A DNA stretch of 64,000 nucleotides from CATOSD01 sp965203135. GTDB lineage: Bacteria > Chloroflexota > Dehalococcoidia > Lucifugimonadales > CATOSD01. The notes under the pieces were generated by a model. It had not been told where the DNA came from. It ran no database searches and saw only the letters and a program-made list of their open reading frames with translations. The translations under genes were made by a program, and so were the position numbers. The first letter of the stretch is position 1. Each line of letters begins with the position of its first letter. The stretch spans positions 558,001-622,000 of the forward strand of contig CBDBBO010000001.1 in the NCBI GenBank assembly GCA_965203135.1. Direction: 5' to 3'. This document shows positions 8,155 to 16,333 of the stretch, piece after piece.

Positions 8155-9215
8155 TCGAGGGTGGAGGGGTGGACCCATTGGGCGGTGTCGGAGGAGCGGT
8201 AGATGGCGATGATGGCGCGGAGGACGGCCTCGGAGAAGTGGATGTCCATCATGGGCTGGCGGTCTTGGAGGATGCCGTCTATGAAGTCGGCGGCGGCGCC
8301 GTTGAAGCTTTCGAGCCAGTTCATGGGTAGCTGGAACGAGACGGTCTCGGAGCCGCGGTGGAGGACGAGCGGGGGAAGGTCGAGCATCTCGCCGGTGCAG
8401 CGGGTGACCCAGAGGACGCCCTCGGAGCCGATTATCTCCATGAACTCGTCCGCGGCGTAGTAGGATGTCCTGATGGGCATGTCGGGCGCGGCGGCGTACT
8501 CGATGGAGGCTAAGGCGTCGCGGCCGGCGTACTTCCAGGTCGCGGAGGCGGGCAACTCCATGAGAAAGTTGTCGTCGGAGCGGGTGACGATGGCGGAGAC
8601 CTTTTCCACTTCCCCACCCCACCAGATGGCGGTGGCGACCTTGTGCCAGCCGTCGTCGTAGATCATGCCGCCCAGGTTGCGGTCGGGGTCCTGCCGCCAC
8701 TCGTAGGCGCCCTCGGTGAAGGGGATGGGGCTTTTGCGGACGTCGCCGCGGAGGGTGCGGATGCGGACCATGCCCAGCTCGCCGATGGCGCCGTCCTGTA
8801 TGAGCTCGCGCGCCTTGACGATTGGCGGGTAGTAGAGGAAGTTCTCGGTGGTGCGGTAGAAGGTGGAGGCGCGGTCGGCGGCGTCTGCCATGCGGCGGAT
8901 GTCGGCGACGGAGCCGGCGGCGGGTTTCTGGCAGGAGACGTGCTTGCCGGACTGGAGGGCGGCGACGGACTGGTCGGGGTGCAGGAAGGTGGGCGTGAGG
9001 AGCTCCACGGCGTCGATGCGGTCGTCGGCGAGGACGTCGTCGTAGCTGGCGTAGATGCGGGGGGATATGCCCCACTCGCGGGCGCGGAGTTCGGCGCGCT
9101 CGGGGACGGGGTCGCAGAGGGCGGCTACCTCGCAGCGGGGGTGTGCGAGGTAGCCGGGGGCGTTGAGTTGGGAGATGGTGCCGCAGCCGACGATGGCGAG
9201 GCGGATGTTTTGCAT
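8151..9215 (-). CDS. Gfo/Idh/MocA family NAD(P)-dependent oxidoreductase
   Basis: The 354 residues start with a Rossmann dinucleotide motif (IRLAIVGCGTISQLNAPGYL). The EKPxA-type lysine motif appears as SCQKPAAGS near residue 95, followed by the alpha/beta substrate-binding domain. Such enzymes oxidise or reduce sugar or cyclitol substrates in the cytoplasm. The gene lies 8 bases downstream of the beta-lactamase-fold hydrolase gene and in the same direction, so the two may form an operon. The ribosome-binding site is weak. The substrate cannot be told from sequence. Confidence 0.85.
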   Translation of the reverse strand: MQNIRLAIVGCGTISQLNAPGYLAHPRCEVAALCDPVPERAELRAREWGISPRIYASYDDVLADDRIDAVELLTPTFLHPDQSVAALQSGKHVSCQKPAAGSVADIRRMADAADRASTFYRTTENFLYYPPIVKARELIQDGAIGELGMVRIRTLRGDVRKSPIPFTEGAYEWRQDPDRNLGGMIYDDGWHKVATAIWWGGEVEKVSAIVTRSDDNFLMELPASATWKYAGRDALASIEYAAAPDMPIRTSYYAADEFMEIIGSEGVLWVTRCTGEMLDLPPLVLHRGSETVSFQLPMNWLESFNGAAADFIDGILQDRQPMMDIHFSEAVLRAIIAIYRSSDTAQWVHPSTLD

Positions 9216-9223
9216 GGTTGGGA

Positions 9224-10330
9224 CTAGCGGATTGAGGCTAGGACTCGCTTGGCGAAGCCGTCGAAGTGTTCGGTGGCGACCCAGCGGAGGACTACGACGA
9301 GGTCGTGGTCGGGGTCTACCCAGATTTTGTTGGCGCCGGCGCCGAGGTGGTAGAAGCTGGTCTCGGGGACGCTGGGCATGAGGGCGCGGTCGGTGTTGAG
9401 GAACCAGTTCATGAAGCCGTAGGTGGGCTGGATGAGCGTGGGCGTGGTGGCCATGTCGACCCACTTGCGGGAGAGTAGCTGGTTGCCTTTCCACTCGCCG
9501 CGGCGGAGGGAGAGCAGGCCGAAGCGGGCCTGGTCGCGGGCGGAAATCCACATGCCGCCGCCCCAGTGACCGCCGCCGCTGACGGACCACATCCGCTGGC
9601 CGTCGACGTCCACCCAGGAGTTGCGGTAGCCGTTCCACTTCCAGGTGTCGGAGGCGTCGATGGGGTCCATGACGTGCTCCTTGAGCACCTCGGGGAGTGG
9701 GCGCTTCCAGACGCGGAGCAGGGAGAGGGAGAAGCGGTTGACACGGACGTCGTTGTATTCGTAGGCGGTGCCTGGCTCCTCGACGGGGCGGTAGAGGTCC
9801 TCGTGGTTGCCGGCGGAGTAGTGCTTGTCCCAGAGGGTGCCGTCCCACTCGCTGATCTGGCGCAGGGAGTGGTCCCAGGTGATCTTGGCGTTGTGCGGGG
9901 AGTCGTAGCCGCCGTCGTCCACGTAGTCGGCGACGCGGTCGTGGACGTCGCGGATGAGGCCGCGGTCGTAGGCGAGGCCGGCGACGGTGGAGAGGAAGCT
10001 CTTGGTGACGCTGAAGGTCATGTCGACGCGCTCTGGCTCGCCCCACTCGGCGACGAGGTAGCCGTGGCGGAGGACGACGCCGGTGACTGCGCCGCGGGTC
10101 TTGGTGGGGCCGAGGGTCTCGCCGTTGTCGTGCTGCTTGTTGGCGTTGTTGCGGCGGATCTGCTCGGCGAGGTCGCGCAGGTGGCCCTCGCGGTGGGACT
10201 CGTTGGAGTAGTCGATGGCCCTCTGGAGCAGGTCGGGGTCCATGCCGACCTGATCGGGGGAGCGGCGCTCCCAGTCGGCGCCGGGGCCGGGGAAGTAGGT
10301 GGTGGCGGTTCGAGTGGTTTGGGTGGTCAT
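9224..10330 (-). CDS. Beta-lactamase-fold serine hydrolase (class C / esterase family)
   Basis: The product of 368 residues carries the SVTK (S-x-x-K) nucleophile motif near residue 105 and YEYNDVRVN as the Tyr-x-Asn motif. An HLGAGANKIWVD segment stands where the third box lies. These are shared by class C beta-lactamases, DD-peptidases and EstB-type esterases. There is no evident signal peptide, so a cytoplasmic esterase or amidase is more likely than a cell-wall enzyme. The start is placed at 10330 because GGAGGCGACC stands directly before that ATG; an ATG at 10342 is possible. Confidence 0.82.
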   Translation of the reverse strand: MTTQTTRTATTYFPGPGADWERRSPDQVGMDPDLLQRAIDYSNESHREGHLRDLAEQIRRNNANKQHDNGETLGPTKTRGAVTGVVLRHGYLVAEWGEPERVDMTFSVTKSFLSTVAGLAYDRGLIRDVHDRVADYVDDGGYDSPHNAKITWDHSLRQISEWDGTLWDKHYSAGNHEDLYRPVEEPGTAYEYNDVRVNRFSLSLLRVWKRPLPEVLKEHVMDPIDASDTWKWNGYRNSWVDVDGQRMWSVSGGGHWGGGMWISARDQARFGLLSLRRGEWKGNQLLSRKWVDMATTPTLIQPTYGFMNWFLNTDRALMPSVPETSFYHLGAGANKIWVDPDHDLVVVLRWVATEHFDGFAKRVLASIR

Positions 10331-10386
10331 GGTCGCCTCCATCGTATGATGGGGGATTGTAGCACAGTGGGGGGCTAGAGGGCGTT

Positions 10387-10426
10387 CACCCCCATCCTAA
10401 CCTTCCCCCTGCGAGGGGGAAGGGAC
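10387..10426 (+). repeat. Intergenic repeat A (CACCCCCATCCTAACC plus CCCCCTGCGAGGGGG hairpin)
   Basis: This 40-bp repeat has a palindromic core CCTTCCCCCTGCGAGGGGGAAGG and an asymmetric left flank. Further copies lie at 14228, 16282, 21885, 22915, 25081, 32167 and 46027, with fragments at 8138 and 23993. Here it overlaps the 3' end of the squalene/phytoene synthase gene and supplies that gene's last codons and stop. There is no T-run, so it is not a standard intrinsic terminator. Confidence 0.9.
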
Positions 10427-11491
10427 TGAGATGCGAGTGCGGAGGCGGCGGAACCAGCGGCGGAGGGCGGTGTTGGAGGCGACGGTGATGAGGGAGAGGG
10501 CCATGGTGCGGTAGACCCAGCCACGGCTGACCTTGGATGGCCGGGACGGGTCGAGCCAGCGGGGATTGCGGGCGATGAGGGCGAGGGTGGCGAGTCCTAT
10601 GAGGGCGGGCCAGAGGACGGCGAGTCGCAGGCGGACGCAGCGGCGGGGGATGGCGAGGCAGTAGGTCTCGGCGTCGGCGAACCGGTCGAGGGCGACGCGG
10701 AGGCCGCGGGCGAGGACGGGCCGGGCGCGGTCGGAGTTGGCGGGGTCGAGCAGGTCGGCGGGGGCCAGGCCCTCGTCGGCGAGCCAGTCGGCGGGGAGGT
10801 AGCAACGGCCGGCGCGGAGGTCGGCGGGGACGTCGCGGAGGACGTTGGTGAGCTGGAGGGCCTTGCCGAAGGCGACGCCGAGCGCGGACATGCGGGGGAC
10901 GTCCCAGCGCGACAGGGCGGGGGTCTTGGCGACGCACATGGCGGTCCAGAACTCGCCGACGCAGCCGGCGACGAGGTAGGTGTAGCGGTCGAGGTGGTCG
11001 GACGTGGGGAGGGCGGTGGGCTCGGGAGCGTCGTGGCCCGGGAACGAGGTCAGGTCCATCTCCATGCCTTGGGTGAGTGTGGAGACGACGGATCGGATGC
11101 GGGCGGCGTCCTCATTGGGGAGGGAGTCGAGGAGCGCGAAGAGGGACGGGATGGCGTCGGCGAGGTCGCGCTCGGCGTCGGTGGCGGCGAACTGGGCGGC
11201 GAGGTCGGCGAGGGCCGCGGCGTCGCGCGCGGGCGCGGGACGGGCCAGGGTGTGGCGGAAGCGGCGGAGGGCGTCGAGGCGGGCGTCGGTGGGTGCGGCG
11301 CGGGCGTCGGCGACGGTGTCGGCGGCGCGGGCGAGGAGGTAGGCGAGGCCGACGGGGGCGCGGAGGCGGCCGGGCAGGACGCGGATGGTGAGGTAGAAGG
11401 CGCGGGACACGCGGCGGAGGACGTGGGTGAGGAGTCGGCGGCGCTCGCGGGGGCCGATGGGGGGGAGTCGGCGGCCCTGGCGCCCGCTCAT
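10397..11491 (-). CDS. Squalene/phytoene synthase family protein
   Basis: The 364 residues contain both Asp-rich prenyl-diphosphate motifs: DTVAD (58-62) and NVLRDVPAD (216-224), the latter followed by RAGRCYLP. The enzyme joins two farnesyl (or geranylgeranyl) diphosphates head to head to make a hopanoid or carotenoid precursor at the membrane. A hydrophobic stretch near residue 290 could anchor it. The last eleven residues (SVPSPSQGEG and stop) are encoded by intergenic repeat A. The gene starts 12 bases after a HEPN-like gene. Which product is made cannot be decided; no other carotenoid gene is in view. Confidence 0.82.
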   Translation of the reverse strand: MSGRQGRRLPPIGPRERRRLLTHVLRRVSRAFYLTIRVLPGRLRAPVGLAYLLARAADTVADARAAPTDARLDALRRFRHTLARPAPARDAAALADLAAQFAATDAERDLADAIPSLFALLDSLPNEDAARIRSVVSTLTQGMEMDLTSFPGHDAPEPTALPTSDHLDRYTYLVAGCVGEFWTAMCVAKTPALSRWDVPRMSALGVAFGKALQLTNVLRDVPADLRAGRCYLPADWLADEGLAPADLLDPANSDRARPVLARGLRVALDRFADAETYCLAIPRRCVRLRLAVLWPALIGLATLALIARNPRWLDPSRPSKVSRGWVYRTMALSLITVASNTALRRWFRRLRTRISVPSPSQGEG

Positions 11492-11503
11492 GCGATGTGC
11501 GTC

Positions 11504-11887
11504 CTATGCCTCCGCCAGCCGACGAGCGTCGTGGATGAAGTCCGCCGTCTCGCGGATGAGGAGTTCTATGTCCTCGATAGGCTCGCACCAACCGGTGTAG
11601 AAGCAGTTCCCGTGCAGGGACACTTCCCTTGCGAAGTAGTGTGATCGCAGGCCGCGAAAAGCGGGGTTGGCGGCGGCCATCGACTGCAAGGCCCTGGTGG
11701 TGTCAGGCGACTTGGGGGGAAGGCTGCCGGTGCGCGCCAGCACAAGGGCGTCTATGGCGCGCTTGGCGGCGCACCAGGACTTTTCGGCGGCGTCGCGAAT
11801 GTCGCCGGCGGCCATGCGATCGAGCGCCGCCTCTTGCATACGCACGGCGTCCTCAAACACGAGGGCGGGCGTGGAGATAGTGGCCAT
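11504..11887 (-). CDS. HEPN-like helical protein (127 aa)
   Basis: The start ATG has a good AAGGAGACG ribosome-binding site. The sequence (VFEDAVRMQEAALDRMAAGD followed by AAEKSWCAAKRAIDALV) is a helical bundle resembling PaREP1/HEPN proteins, the second such gene in the window. It lies just upstream of the squalene/phytoene synthase gene and is probably co-transcribed with it. The classical R-x4-6-H RNase motif is not evident. Function is unknown. Confidence 0.6.
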   Translation of the reverse strand: MATISTPALVFEDAVRMQEAALDRMAAGDIRDAAEKSWCAAKRAIDALVLARTGSLPPKSPDTTRALQSMAAANPAFRGLRSHYFAREVSLHGNCFYTGWCEPIEDIELLIRETADFIHDARRLAEA

Positions 11888-12043
11888 GGGGCGTCTCCTT
11901 GCCGGATATGATAGCACACGAGGAAGAGTGAGAATTGTCACGCTGAATGCGGGCAAGTATCATTATGCGGCGGCTGCGGGCGGGTGTGTTCGCCGGCAGC
12001 GGCTGGAGTCTCAAGATTACATTTGACTGGAGTAACGCTCTGT

Positions 12044-12235
12044 ATGGCTACGGAAGATCAGATTCAGAAGGTTGTGAACAGCCTTTATGAAGTCGAGGGG
12101 TGCAATCGCTGCGGAACGCGGCTGCGGTTCGGGGACTACGATTGTCCACGTTGCGGCGCGGACATCGAGGACAACCTGCGGGACTGGGCGGAGCGGCTGG
12201 TGGACGACATCTTGGTGATGGAGGACGAGGAGTGA
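12044..12235 (+). CDS. Zinc-ribbon microprotein (63 aa)
   Basis: Two CxxC knuckles (CNRCGTRL and CPRCGAD) about 16 residues apart form a zinc ribbon, followed by an acidic helix (NLRDWAERLVDDILVMEDEE). The stop overlaps the GTG start of the downstream peptidase by 4 bases (GTGA), so the two are translationally coupled. Function is not known; it may be an accessory of the peptidase. Confidence 0.65.
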   Translation: MATEDQIQKVVNSLYEVEGCNRCGTRLRFGDYDCPRCGADIEDNLRDWAERLVDDILVMEDEE

Positions 12236-13407
12236 GTTCCAGCGCCGAGCCGACGGACGGACCCGCGTTGCGGCGGGAGGACGAGCGGGCGCTGGGGATC
12301 CTGGCGCGGCTGGGAGCGCGACCGGCGGCGCCGTTCCACGAACGCGGAGTGGCGGAGGTCGTGGAAGCCACGCTGCGCGAGATCGGGCTTGAGTCGTGGC
12401 GGGACGAGTTCGGCAACGTGCTGGCGCGGTACGCCAGTCCCGCCGACGCGGAGGGGCGGCGTCCCATCGCGTTCGTGGCGCACATGGACCATCCGGGGTT
12501 CGAGCTGATCGAGGGGACGGGTCGGCGGTATGTGGCGCGGGCGCTGGGCGGCGTGCCGGCGGCGGCGCTGGCCAAGCGGACGGCGGCGCTGGCGCTGCTG
12601 CCGGGCGGCGAGCGGGTGGCGTGCGAGCTGGCGCCGTATGAGGGACCGGAGCGCGACGGATCGGAGCGGCTGGTGGCGGCGACGCTGGCGGAGGAGGCCG
12701 AGGTGGCTCTGCCGGCGGCGGTGGTGTTCGATCTGCCGGACTTCGAGTTGGACGGCGAGACGATACGGATGAGGGCGCTGGACGACCTGGCGGGGTGCGC
12801 GAGCATCCTGGCGGCGGTGGAGCGGCTGGCGGGCAAGGGAGCGGAGGCGGACGTGTTGGCGGTGTTCACGCGCGGCGAGGAGGGCGGGCTGTTCGGGGCG
12901 CGGTTGATGGCGCAGGCGGGGACGCTTCCGGCGGATACGGTGGTGGTGTCGGTGGAGTCTAGCCCGGTGATTCCGGGCGTGGCGCAGGGGGAAGGGCCGG
13001 TGATTCGCACGGGGGACGCGATGAGCACGTTCGATGGGGGCGCGGAGCGGGCGCTGATCGACGCGCGGCAGAGGATACTGGGCCGCGATCCTGACTTCCG
13101 GTGCCAGCGGCAGCTTATGAGCGGCGGCACGTGCGAGGGGACGGCGTTCGCGATGTACGGGTACGACGTGACGGGAGTGGCGTTCCCGCTGGGGAACTAC
13201 CACAACGGAACGTCGGACCTGCGGGATCCGGACGGCGGCGTGGGCGCGGAGTACATCGCCCTACCCGACTTCCTGGGCGGCGTGGAGCTGATGGCGGAGG
13301 CTATGCGCGGGTCGGGCGGCGCGGCGGGGGAGCGCCGGCTGCCGGACGTGGGGCAGGAGGTGCGGGAGCGGATGCGGGCGACGGCGCGGGAGTGGGCGGG
13401 GGTTTAG
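12232..13407 (+). CDS. M42-type metallo-aminopeptidase (M20/M28/M42 clan)
   Basis: The 391-residue protein has metal-binding landmarks of the clan: VAHMDHPGFE (His, with M-D-H), ALDDLAGCASIL (bridging Asp), FTRGEEGGLFGA (Glu-Glu) and VSVESSPVIPG. A late GNYHNG provides the last His. Such enzymes remove N-terminal residues from peptides with Zn or Co in the cytoplasm. The GTG start is chosen because it overlaps the zinc-ribbon gene stop. The terminal TAG lies within a copy of repeat B, so the C-terminus may have been reset by repeat insertion. Confidence 0.8.
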   Translation: MSSSAEPTDGPALRREDERALGILARLGARPAAPFHERGVAEVVEATLREIGLESWRDEFGNVLARYASPADAEGRRPIAFVAHMDHPGFELIEGTGRRYVARALGGVPAAALAKRTAALALLPGGERVACELAPYEGPERDGSERLVAATLAEEAEVALPAAVVFDLPDFELDGETIRMRALDDLAGCASILAAVERLAGKGAEADVLAVFTRGEEGGLFGARLMAQAGTLPADTVVVSVESSPVIPGVAQGEGPVIRTGDAMSTFDGGAERALIDARQRILGRDPDFRCQRQLMSGGTCEGTAFAMYGYDVTGVAFPLGNYHNGTSDLRDPDGGVGAEYIALPDFLGGVELMAEAMRGSGGAAGERRLPDVGQEVRERMRATAREWAGV

Positions 13408-13520
13408 ATTCCTCGGCTACGCTGCGCTCCGCTCGGAATGGCAGAGGGACGAGCGCGCGGGAGTGGGGCTAGAACAGGCGGTTAGATTCCTCGGCTACGC
13501 TGCGCTCCGCTCGGAATGGC
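13405..13520 (+). repeat. Two long-form copies of repeat B in tandem
   Basis: TTTAGATTCC...GCTCGGAATGGC occurs at 13405-13442 and again at 13482-13520. Both have the extra TGCGCTCC insert compared with the short form. The bases between and after them (GAGCGCGCGGGAGTGGG and GACGGCGCGGGAGTGGG) are also repeated, so a unit of about 76 bp was duplicated. The first copy supplies the peptidase stop codon. Confidence 0.8.
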
Positions 13521-13555
13521 AGAGGGGCGACGGCGCGGGAGTGGGCGCGAGAGGG

Positions 13556-14209
13556 CTAGGGTTCGCTTCGGTCCCAGTCTGGGAGGACCCAGTAGCCGAC
13601 GCGGGGGACTTCTACGACGGTGGGGAGGCCCTGGGCGCGCTTGAGGCGCTGGATGTTGTAGAGGTGGGTTGTCTCCTCGAAGTAGACGTGGCGGATGGTG
13701 GCCTCGAGTGTCATGCTTCCCTCGCCGCCGTCCTGGCCGGGGGTGAGGCCGGTGGGGTGGGCCTGGGACATTTGCACCCACGCGCCGTCCATGCCGTAGG
13801 GGATGGTCGCGGTCCGGGCGAATCCGGCGTCGTTGTCGGCAAGCACGGAGCGGACGAGGTCTATGCCGTCGTGGAGCTTGGCCATGATGACGTCCATGTC
13901 GTGGTAGACGTTGTCGTCGAGGCGGCGGTCGGAGGGGGAGTCGGCCATGCCCGCGACGTCCTCGACGCCGTGGCCGTCGGGGAAGAGCACGTCGACCCAG
14001 CGAATGAGCATCCACCTGAAGGTGAGCGAGGCCATGTGGCTTAGCTGCATACGGATGCTCCACTCGCTCCAGCCCCACCGGTCAGACACGAAGTCGAGTT
14101 GTTCGCCGGTGAGGCCGTCCACCTCGCGGGCGATGAGGTCGTAGAGGCCGTCGAACTCGGGGAAGAGGCGCACGGCGGGGGCGTCGTCGGGGATGTCGGT
14201 GTTGGGCAT
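13556..14209 (-). CDS. DinB-like / DUF664-type putative metal-dependent protein
   Basis: The 217 residues form a DinB-like helical bundle: WSEWSIRMQLSHMASLTFRW, with a His expected to bind metal, and a late FEETTHLYNIQRLKRAQGLP helix with a second His. Proteins of this superfamily include mycothiol- and bacillithiol-dependent transferases and many uncharacterised members. GGAGG lies 7 bases before the chosen ATG. Repeat A sits immediately upstream (14228-14267), in the leader. Function is unknown. Confidence 0.65.
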   Translation of the reverse strand: MPNTDIPDDAPAVRLFPEFDGLYDLIAREVDGLTGEQLDFVSDRWGWSEWSIRMQLSHMASLTFRWMLIRWVDVLFPDGHGVEDVAGMADSPSDRRLDDNVYHDMDVIMAKLHDGIDLVRSVLADNDAGFARTATIPYGMDGAWVQMSQAHPTGLTPGQDGGEGSMTLEATIRHVYFEETTHLYNIQRLKRAQGLPTVVEVPRVGYWVLPDWDRSEP

Positions 14210-14227
14210 TGTGGGCCTCCGGGGAAT

Positions 14228-14267
14228 CACCCCCATCCTAACCTTCCCCCTGCGAGGGGGAAGGGAC
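14228..14267 (+). repeat. Intergenic repeat A
   Basis: Full 40-bp copy with the CCCCCTGCGAGGGGG hairpin. It stands 19 bases upstream of the leftward DinB-like gene start, so it would be in the 5' leader rather than at a 3' end. Confidence 0.9.
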
Positions 14268-14356
14268 TTTCGGCGAGTGGCGGGCGTGGTTGGCCGAGGG
14301 CTAGAATATGGCATCCATTACGGGCAGCGTCAAGGGGCCACAGCGGGCAAGGGTAC

Positions 14357-14381
14357 TAGATTCCTCGGCTACGCTCGGAAT
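14357..14381 (+). repeat. Intergenic repeat B, short form
   Basis: TAGATTCCTCGGCTACGCTCGGAAT matches the short form at 6191 and 17587, but the usual GGC end is changed to CAC. Confidence 0.7.
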
Positions 14382-14520
14382 CACTATGGCCTTGCGAAGG
14401 CCACGCAAGGGGATGAAAATGCGGCTGAGCCGGGCATTCTGGATGGGGCGACTGGGGCATCGAGTCACGCTAAGAGTTGCCTAAACGGTCTATTTTCATG
14501 GTAATGACAGTAGTGGAGTG

Positions 14521-14604
14521 GCTCGGGATGACTGTGAAGGACGAGCTCGGGATGACTGTGAAGGACGGGCTCGGAATGACTGTGAAGGACGGGCTCGGGA
14601 TGAC
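14521..14604 (+). repeat. 24-bp tandem repeat, 3.5 copies
   Basis: Units at 14521-14544, 14545-14568 and 14569-14592 plus a half unit share GCTCGGGATGACTGTGAAGG with one or two substitutions each. There are no spacers between units, so this is not a CRISPR array. It probably arose from replication slippage in an intergenic palindrome fragment. Confidence 0.85.
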
Positions 14605-14651
14605 GGCGTGTGTTTGTCAGGGATGAATGCGGCATTGCATGGAGGTGCGGT

Positions 14652-16262
14652 ATGGACCTGGTGCTGATGGGCGGGAACGTGCTGACGATGGATGGGCACA
14701 ACAGCCGGGCGGAGGCGGTTGCGGTGCGGGACGGGAGGCTGCGGGCTGTGGGGGCGAACGAGGAGATAGCGAAGCTGGCGGGTGAGGATACGCGCGTGGT
14801 GCGCCTGAATGGGCGGACGCTGATGCCTGGGTTCGTGGACCCGCACAACCACTTCAGCCTGACGACGTTCCAGCCGGTGTCGGTGGACTGCAGCGTGCCG
14901 CCGCACGCGAGCGTCAACAGCATACTGGACGCCATCGCCAACGCCGCCAAGGACGCGCCGAGGGGGCAGTGGCTGTGGGGCTGGGGGTTCCGCAGCCGGA
15001 TGATGCCGGACGGCGCGCGGCTGACGCGCGGGCAACTGGACGAGGTGGCGCCGGACAACCCGGTGTGCGTGATGGACGGGTCGGTGCACGCGTGCTACGC
15101 GAACTCCGCGGCGCTGGCCATCGCGGGTATCGACCGGCACACGCCGGACCCGTCGCACGGGCAGATTCTGCACGACGACCGGGGCGAGCCGGACGGGACG
15201 CTGTGGGAAGGGGCGATGGACCCGGTGTACAACCTGTCCATGCGCGGCTTCATCGACTACTACGGCGAGGACGGGGCGGCGGAGCTGGTGCGGCAGAACT
15301 GCCTGCGGCACCTGGCGAGCGGGATAACGTCGGTGGGGGACGCGCTGGTGACGACGACCGCGGCCGGGCTGTACCGCGCCGCCGAGAGCCGGGGGATGCT
15401 GCCGATGACGGTGCACCAGATGCTGGGCGGCCAGGGGTTCTTCGCCGCGCCGGAGGAGGCGTCGCGGGGCGAACTGGGCGACGGCAACGTGTCGGACAGG
15501 CTGCGCGGTGGCACCATGAAGATGTTCATGGACCCGGTGTTCCCGAGCGCGGCGCTGATACGTTTCCATCCGCACGGCGACGAGGAGCGCATAGGCGAGC
15601 GGTACTACACGCAGGACGAGGCGGATACGCTGACCGTGAACGCGCATAGCCGCGGATTGCAGGTGGCGATCCACTGCCTGGGCACGTGGGCGATCGAGCA
15701 GGCGCTGAACAGCTTCGAGGCGGCATTGAGGGAGAGGCGAGTCGAGGAGCCGCGCTTCCGGATCGAGCACTACGGCTTCCCCACGCCGTCGCAGATGCGG
15801 CGGGCGGCGTCGCTGGGCGTGGTGCCGGTGGTGCAGCCGCCGTTCGTGTACACCGGCGGCGACTCGGCGGTGCAGCGCGCGGAGGAGCTTGGCGGCGATG
15901 TGGGCGCCCACCCGTTCAGGTCTATGCTGGATGCGGGCCTGAACGTGGCGGCGAGCTCGGACTGCCCGTGCGCGCCGCTGGAGCCGCTGTTGGGGCTGTA
16001 CTCCATCGCCACGCGGCGCACGCGGGACGGGGCGCCGGCGGGTGAGGGCGAGGCGGTGACGCCGGAGGAGGGGCTGCGGATGTACACGGCGAACGCGGCG
16101 TATGCGATGTCGCGGGAGTCGGAGGTGGGGTCGCTGGAGGTGGGCAAGCGAGCCGACCTGCTGGTGCTGAGCCACGATCCGACGAGCGTGGCGGCGGAGT
16201 ACATCCGGGAGATCTACGTGGATCAGACGTATGTGGACGGGGAGCTGGTGTGGGAGCGGTGA
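14652..16262 (+). CDS. Amidohydrolase family 3 (YtcJ-like)
   Basis: This is a full-length YtcJ-type metal-dependent hydrolase of 536 residues. It has an N-terminal beta segment (VLMGGNVLTMDG), the H-x-H motif in GFVDPHNHFS, a mid-barrel HCLGTWAIEQ and RIEHYGF with further His ligands, and ASSDCPCAPLEP with the Asp. The C-terminal composite domain ends EVGKRADLLVLSHDP. The family hydrolyses C-N bonds in varied substrates, so the target is unknown. GGAGGTGCGGT precedes the ATG. Confidence 0.87.
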   Translation: MDLVLMGGNVLTMDGHNSRAEAVAVRDGRLRAVGANEEIAKLAGEDTRVVRLNGRTLMPGFVDPHNHFSLTTFQPVSVDCSVPPHASVNSILDAIANAAKDAPRGQWLWGWGFRSRMMPDGARLTRGQLDEVAPDNPVCVMDGSVHACYANSAALAIAGIDRHTPDPSHGQILHDDRGEPDGTLWEGAMDPVYNLSMRGFIDYYGEDGAAELVRQNCLRHLASGITSVGDALVTTTAAGLYRAAESRGMLPMTVHQMLGGQGFFAAPEEASRGELGDGNVSDRLRGGTMKMFMDPVFPSAALIRFHPHGDEERIGERYYTQDEADTLTVNAHSRGLQVAIHCLGTWAIEQALNSFEAALRERRVEEPRFRIEHYGFPTPSQMRRAASLGVVPVVQPPFVYTGGDSAVQRAEELGGDVGAHPFRSMLDAGLNVAASSDCPCAPLEPLLGLYSIATRRTRDGAPAGEGEAVTPEEGLRMYTANAAYAMSRESEVGSLEVGKRADLLVLSHDPTSVAAEYIREIYVDQTYVDGELVWER

Positions 16263-16281
16263 GGGTTGGGTGGTGGGACGT

Positions 16282-16319
16282 CACCCCCATCCTAACCTTC
16301 CCTGCGAGGGGGAAGGGAC
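16282..16319 (+). repeat. Intergenic repeat A (38-bp variant)
   Basis: The left arm is CCTTCCCTGCG rather than CCTTCCCCCTGCG, so the hairpin is shorter by two pairs. It lies between the convergent amidohydrolase and acyltransferase genes. Confidence 0.88.
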
Positions 16320-16333
16320 AAGAGGAAGGCCCT

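Larger units (their letters stand above)
14210..14651. other. Repeat-rich intergenic region
   Basis: There is no gene in about 440 bases. In order it contains repeat A (14228-14267), one short repeat B copy (14357-14381) and a 24-bp tandem repeat (14521-14604). The leader of the amidohydrolase gene, with a GGAGGTGCGG ribosome-binding site, follows. Promoters for the divergent DinB-like and amidohydrolase genes should lie here but none is clear. Confidence 0.6.

Noticed and set aside
10387..10426. Repeat A as an intrinsic terminator
   Set aside because: The hairpin is strong but no copy is followed by a T-run, and copies also occur in 5' leaders (14228).
13463..14044. Plus-strand frame opposite the DinB-like gene
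   Set aside because: It begins inside repeat B (RFLGYAALRSEW) and is antisense to a gene with a good start and a DinB-like helical pattern.
14521..14604. Possible CRISPR-like array
   Set aside because: Units are contiguous with no spacers and no cas genes are near.
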